A stretch of DNA of 7,992 nt. Origin: Promethearchaeota archaeon. GTDB lineage: Archaea > Asgardarchaeota > Lokiarchaeia > Sigynarchaeales > MK-D1. The stretch lies in assembly GCA_016839865.1 (NCBI GenBank), contig JAEOTN010000463.1:1-7992 (forward strand). The letters are read 5' to 3'. The translations under genes were made by a program, and so were the position numbers. Of the stretch, positions 6,701-7,992 are shown in pieces (position 1 is the first letter of the stretch; each line of letters begins with the position of its first letter). The notes under the pieces were generated by a model, which was given only the letters and a program-made list of their open reading frames with translations, had not been told where the DNA came from and did not search any database.

Positions 6701-7076
6701 TGTCTTTAATGGCTTGAATCGGGGTTCCTAACACTCGAACATCATATTTTTCAAGAATCCCTTTCTCGAACAATTCAACCCCAACATTTAGAGCAGTTTG
6801 ACCTCCGAATGACAACATTACACTATCTGGTTTCTCTTTTTTAATTACAGATTCAACAAATTCTGCTGTAATGGGTAATAAGTAGGTCTGATCAGCGAGA
6901 TTCGGATCGGTTTGGATAGTCGCTATATTTGGATTAATCAATATAGTGTATATACCTTCTTCTTTGAGAGCTTTCAGCACTTGAGAGCCGGAGTAATCAA
7001 ATTCTCCTGCTTGACCAATTCGGATTGCACCGGAACCTAGCACAAGCACTCGTTTGATATTCTTGTCAATGGACAT
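3714..7076 (-). CDS. carB: Carbamoyl-phosphate synthase (glutamine-hydrolysing) large subunit, CAD-like branch
   Basis: Makes carbamoyl phosphate from bicarbonate, ammonia and two ATP for pyrimidine and arginine synthesis, in complex with CarA. The 1120 residues are complete and about 45 longer than the E. coli enzyme. The first synthetase half (about 1-410) has an ATP-grasp with R129, R169, the GGQGSG loop at 175-180, and E298/N300/R302. A helical oligomerisation region (about 410-560) ends in AAEWPASTNYLYITY (536-550). The second half (about 575-960) has R698, R738 and E864/N866/R868. The MGS-like allosteric domain (about 965-1090) keeps T998, T1001 and K1017, which align with E. coli effector-binding T974, T977 and K993. 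Some 30 extra residues follow. The AAEWPASTNYLYITY block, GSGVYRIGSSVEFDW and ENAGVHSGDAT match eukaryotic CAD and Bacteroidetes enzymes more closely than the E. coli type. The start overlaps the carA stop (TAATG) behind a strong ribosome site. Confidence 0.98.
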   Translation of the reverse strand: MSIDKNIKRVLVLGSGAIRIGQAGEFDYSGSQVLKALKEEGIYTILINPNIATIQTDPNLADQTYLLPITAEFVESVIKKEKPDSVMLSFGGQTALNVGVELFEKGILEKYDVRVLGTPIQAIKDTEDRELFRQCMIECEVGICKSATATTKEEAWKIAEEIGFPLMIRVAYTLGGQGSGIAHDKKEFNALVDKALAQSVISQILVEEYVGGWKEIEYEVVRDWNDNTITVCNMENFDPVGIHTGESVVIAPSQTLTNEEYQMLRTASIKAIKHIGIVGECNIQYALDPNSKRYVAIEVNARLSRSSALASKATGYPLAYIAAKLALGYTLVELRNKVTNITTACFEPALDYVAIKIPRWNLEKFRRVSRRIGTQMKSVGEVMGVGRNFEEAMQKSIRMLNTGMRGLVNNDLESNWMQIPLEDMKHELSHPTDIRFLLITVALKKGLSIDEIYDLTKIDKWFLYKIQHTVEIENMLQEIDDNTPNSLKAKAVKYAKRYGFSDGQISRSFNTDSHVVRKYRHKNEIYPVTKQIDTLAAEWPASTNYLYITYGGSTDDLHYETKEERTSSITQNRKKRVIVLGSGVYRIGSSVEFDWGCVNMANALRENWVDEVIMINYNPETVSTDYDESDKLYFEELSAERILDIVHKEYPDGMITSVGGQIGNNITHEFTKYKKAYEAGGINILGTTGEDIDNAENRMKFGNIMDELGINQPRWAELRELKDAVAFAEEIGYPVLVRPSYVLSGAAMRVADNEQELKDFLQLAAVVSKDNPVVITKFYTDAREIECDGVSDGENVFIAAVVEHIENAGVHSGDATMCLPAPSLPFKMWEKIQHITKRIALAMNVKGPFNIQFLVRGPNIYVIEMNLRSSRSMPYVSKSIGINIIKLAAKVILGGKIPQELLKHSIPPYDVIKVPQFSFMRLDGADPILGVEMMSTGEVACIGEDFPDALIKSMIAAEFNVPIEPGNILITVAGQELKQAIVPAAKLLQRLGHTIYATPHTADVLSSNGIKAQTLHKVREPEKKPNIMDSILNRELSLVINIPQAHKNPDNSVITEDEYMIRRKAVEFNIPVITNMQMLESLVEALTDLHDRGIKTLADYYQNVSVKSLHEYNKYVNAYW

Positions 7077-7992
7077 TAGTGCATTCCTCCATTCCCATTA
7101 TTGAGTGTGCGTTGTGTGAATGCTTGCACCGCCATATTTCGAACGAATTCATCAAACAAATAGGTAGTATCTTCAGGACCTGGATATCCCTCAGGATGGA
7201 ACTGCACAGTGAAAATTGGTTTAGTCGGGTGATAAATTCCTTCATTAGTCAAATCATCTGCATTTTCAAATAATGGTAAAAATCCAGAATGTGAACTTTG
7301 TAAGGAATCTGTATCTACTCCAAAACCATGATTCTGACTTGTAATATATGCTTTTCCTGTTCGTTTATCCACAACAGGCTTATTTCCACCACGATGCCCA
7401 AACCTTAATTTGTATGTATCCCCTCCGGCTGCAAGACCGATGATTTGATTCCCTAAGCAAATTCCTAATGTCGGGACGGAATTTTCAATCAATTTTTCTG
7501 CCATTTCAACGGTTTCAGTGCATTTCTTGGGATCACCCGGTCCATTACTGATGAGAACTCCATCGGGATGATTATTCATAATATCTTGGTAACTTGTATG
7601 GTAAGGAACTACGATTACTTTTAGATTTCTCTTGATTAATTCCCGCAAAATGTTGTTTTTTATTCCGCAATCCACTGCAACCACAGTCCCTATGGTTTCT
7701 CTACCGTTGTAGATGACGGGTTCTTCTGTACTTACTTCTTGAACAAGATGGCGCAAATTTGGATCTTCTACATTTACAACTTGCTTGAGAATTTCTTCTT
7801 CAGGAGGAATTTCATCTTCAGATTCGTAAATGTGAAGCAATCCAGGTTGCACTCCTTCGGTTCGTAATATTTTCGTGAGCTCGCGTGTATCAATCCCTTC
7901 TATTCCAGGAATGTTTTCTTCAGTAAGAAATTCGTCAATTGTTTTTGCAGATTCATAATGTGAGGGTTGATTACATTTTTCGTGCACAACGA
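7076..7992 (-). CDS. carA: Carbamoyl-phosphate synthase small subunit, glutamine amidotransferase (5' end cut by window)
   Basis: The small subunit hydrolyses glutamine and channels ammonia to CarB. About 305 codons are visible and the frame runs open through the right edge. By alignment in memory with E. coli CarA (382 aa), roughly 75-80 N-terminal residues are outside the window; the GTG at 7987 is an internal valine, not a start. Numbering from that codon: the end of the CPSase small-chain domain with GIEGIDTRELT at 28-38; the class I amidotransferase domain from about 100; SNGPGDP at 147-153; nucleophile C177 in GICLGNQ; SQNHGF at 217-222; and the catalytic pair H264 and E266 in VQFHPEG. 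The residue after CLG is N180 where E. coli has H; the same GICLGNQ form occurs in other archaeal CarA proteins, and the triad is intact. The gene is upstream of carB and overlaps it by one base, so the two form an operon. Confidence 0.97.
   Translation of the reverse strand, partial: VVHEKCNQPSHYESAKTIDEFLTEENIPGIEGIDTRELTKILRTEGVQPGLLHIYESEDEIPPEEEILKQVVNVEDPNLRHLVQEVSTEEPVIYNGRETIGTVVAVDCGIKNNILRELIKRNLKVIVVPYHTSYQDIMNNHPDGVLISNGPGDPKKCTETVEMAEKLIENSVPTLGICLGNQIIGLAAGGDTYKLRFGHRGGNKPVVDKRTGKAYITSQNHGFGVDTDSLQSSHSGFLPLFENADDLTNEGIYHPTKPIFTVQFHPEGYPGPEDTTYLFDEFVRNMAVQAFTQRTLNNGNGGMH
7086..7090 (-). promoter_or_regulatory. Strong Shine-Dalgarno site of carB inside carA
   Basis: The minus strand reads GGAGG nine bases ahead of the carB ATG at 7076, within the last codons of carA. 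With the one-base stop/start overlap this fixes the carB start and points to coupled translation of the two subunits. Confidence 0.75.

Noticed and set aside
3856..7273. Plus-strand open frames of 61-79 codons opposite carB and carA
   Set aside because: They lie antisense to strongly conserved coding sequence and show no domain or promoter signal.
7079..7987. GTG at 7987 as the true start of carA
   Set aside because: The frame stays open through the window edge, and the first visible residues align to the interior of the CPSase small-chain domain, so the real start lies outside.
1..7992. tRNA/rRNA genes, CRISPR arrays, insertion sequences
   Set aside because: The gaps are 19-148 bases, with no repeated units, no cloverleaf-like sequences and no transposase or terminal repeats seen.

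Overview
This AT-rich window holds six protein genes and looks like ordinary housekeeping chromosome from an uncultivated or little-studied archaeon. The archaeal reading rests on three things: an inositol-phosphatase/FBPase-type enzyme whose C-terminal motif block resembles the Methanocaldococcus MJ0109 type; U-tract-like gene ends and TATA-like boxes ahead of several genes; and a threonine-synthase-like enzyme with an N-terminal zinc ribbon. The carbamoyl-phosphate synthase large subunit belongs to the branch that also contains eukaryotic CAD and Bacteroidetes enzymes. That would fit an Asgard-type or other deep archaeal lineage, but the window alone cannot prove it.

Layout. Positions 1-747 (minus) carry an IMPase/FBPase-family gene cut by the left edge. 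Upstream on the same strand, 893-2104 encodes a threonine-synthase-like PLP enzyme. Its promoter region is shared with a divergent RidA gene (plus, 2253-2597). A Gfo/Idh/MocA oxidoreductase follows on the plus strand (2684-3694). It converges, with a gap of only 19 bases, on carB (minus, 3714-7076). carB overlaps the stop codon of carA by one base, and carA (minus, 7076-7992) is cut by the right edge. No gap between genes exceeds 150 bases, and I see no tRNA, rRNA, mobile element or CRISPR.

How the genes work together. carA-carB is a translationally coupled pair that makes carbamoyl phosphate for pyrimidines and arginine: CarA supplies ammonia from glutamine and CarB performs the two ATP-dependent steps. 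The PLP enzyme and the divergent RidA form a sensible functional pair, because RidA hydrolyses reactive enamine/imine intermediates released by PLP enzymes acting on serine or threonine. The phosphatase and the Gfo/Idh enzyme suggest sugar or polyol metabolism but have no obvious link to the others.

I found no clear novel system. The best second-look items are the CAD-like CarB, the short N-terminus of RidA with a possible homopolymer frameshift, the FKSRG active-site variant in the PLP enzyme, the palindrome between the two divergent genes, and a 16-codon reading frame ahead of the phosphatase gene.
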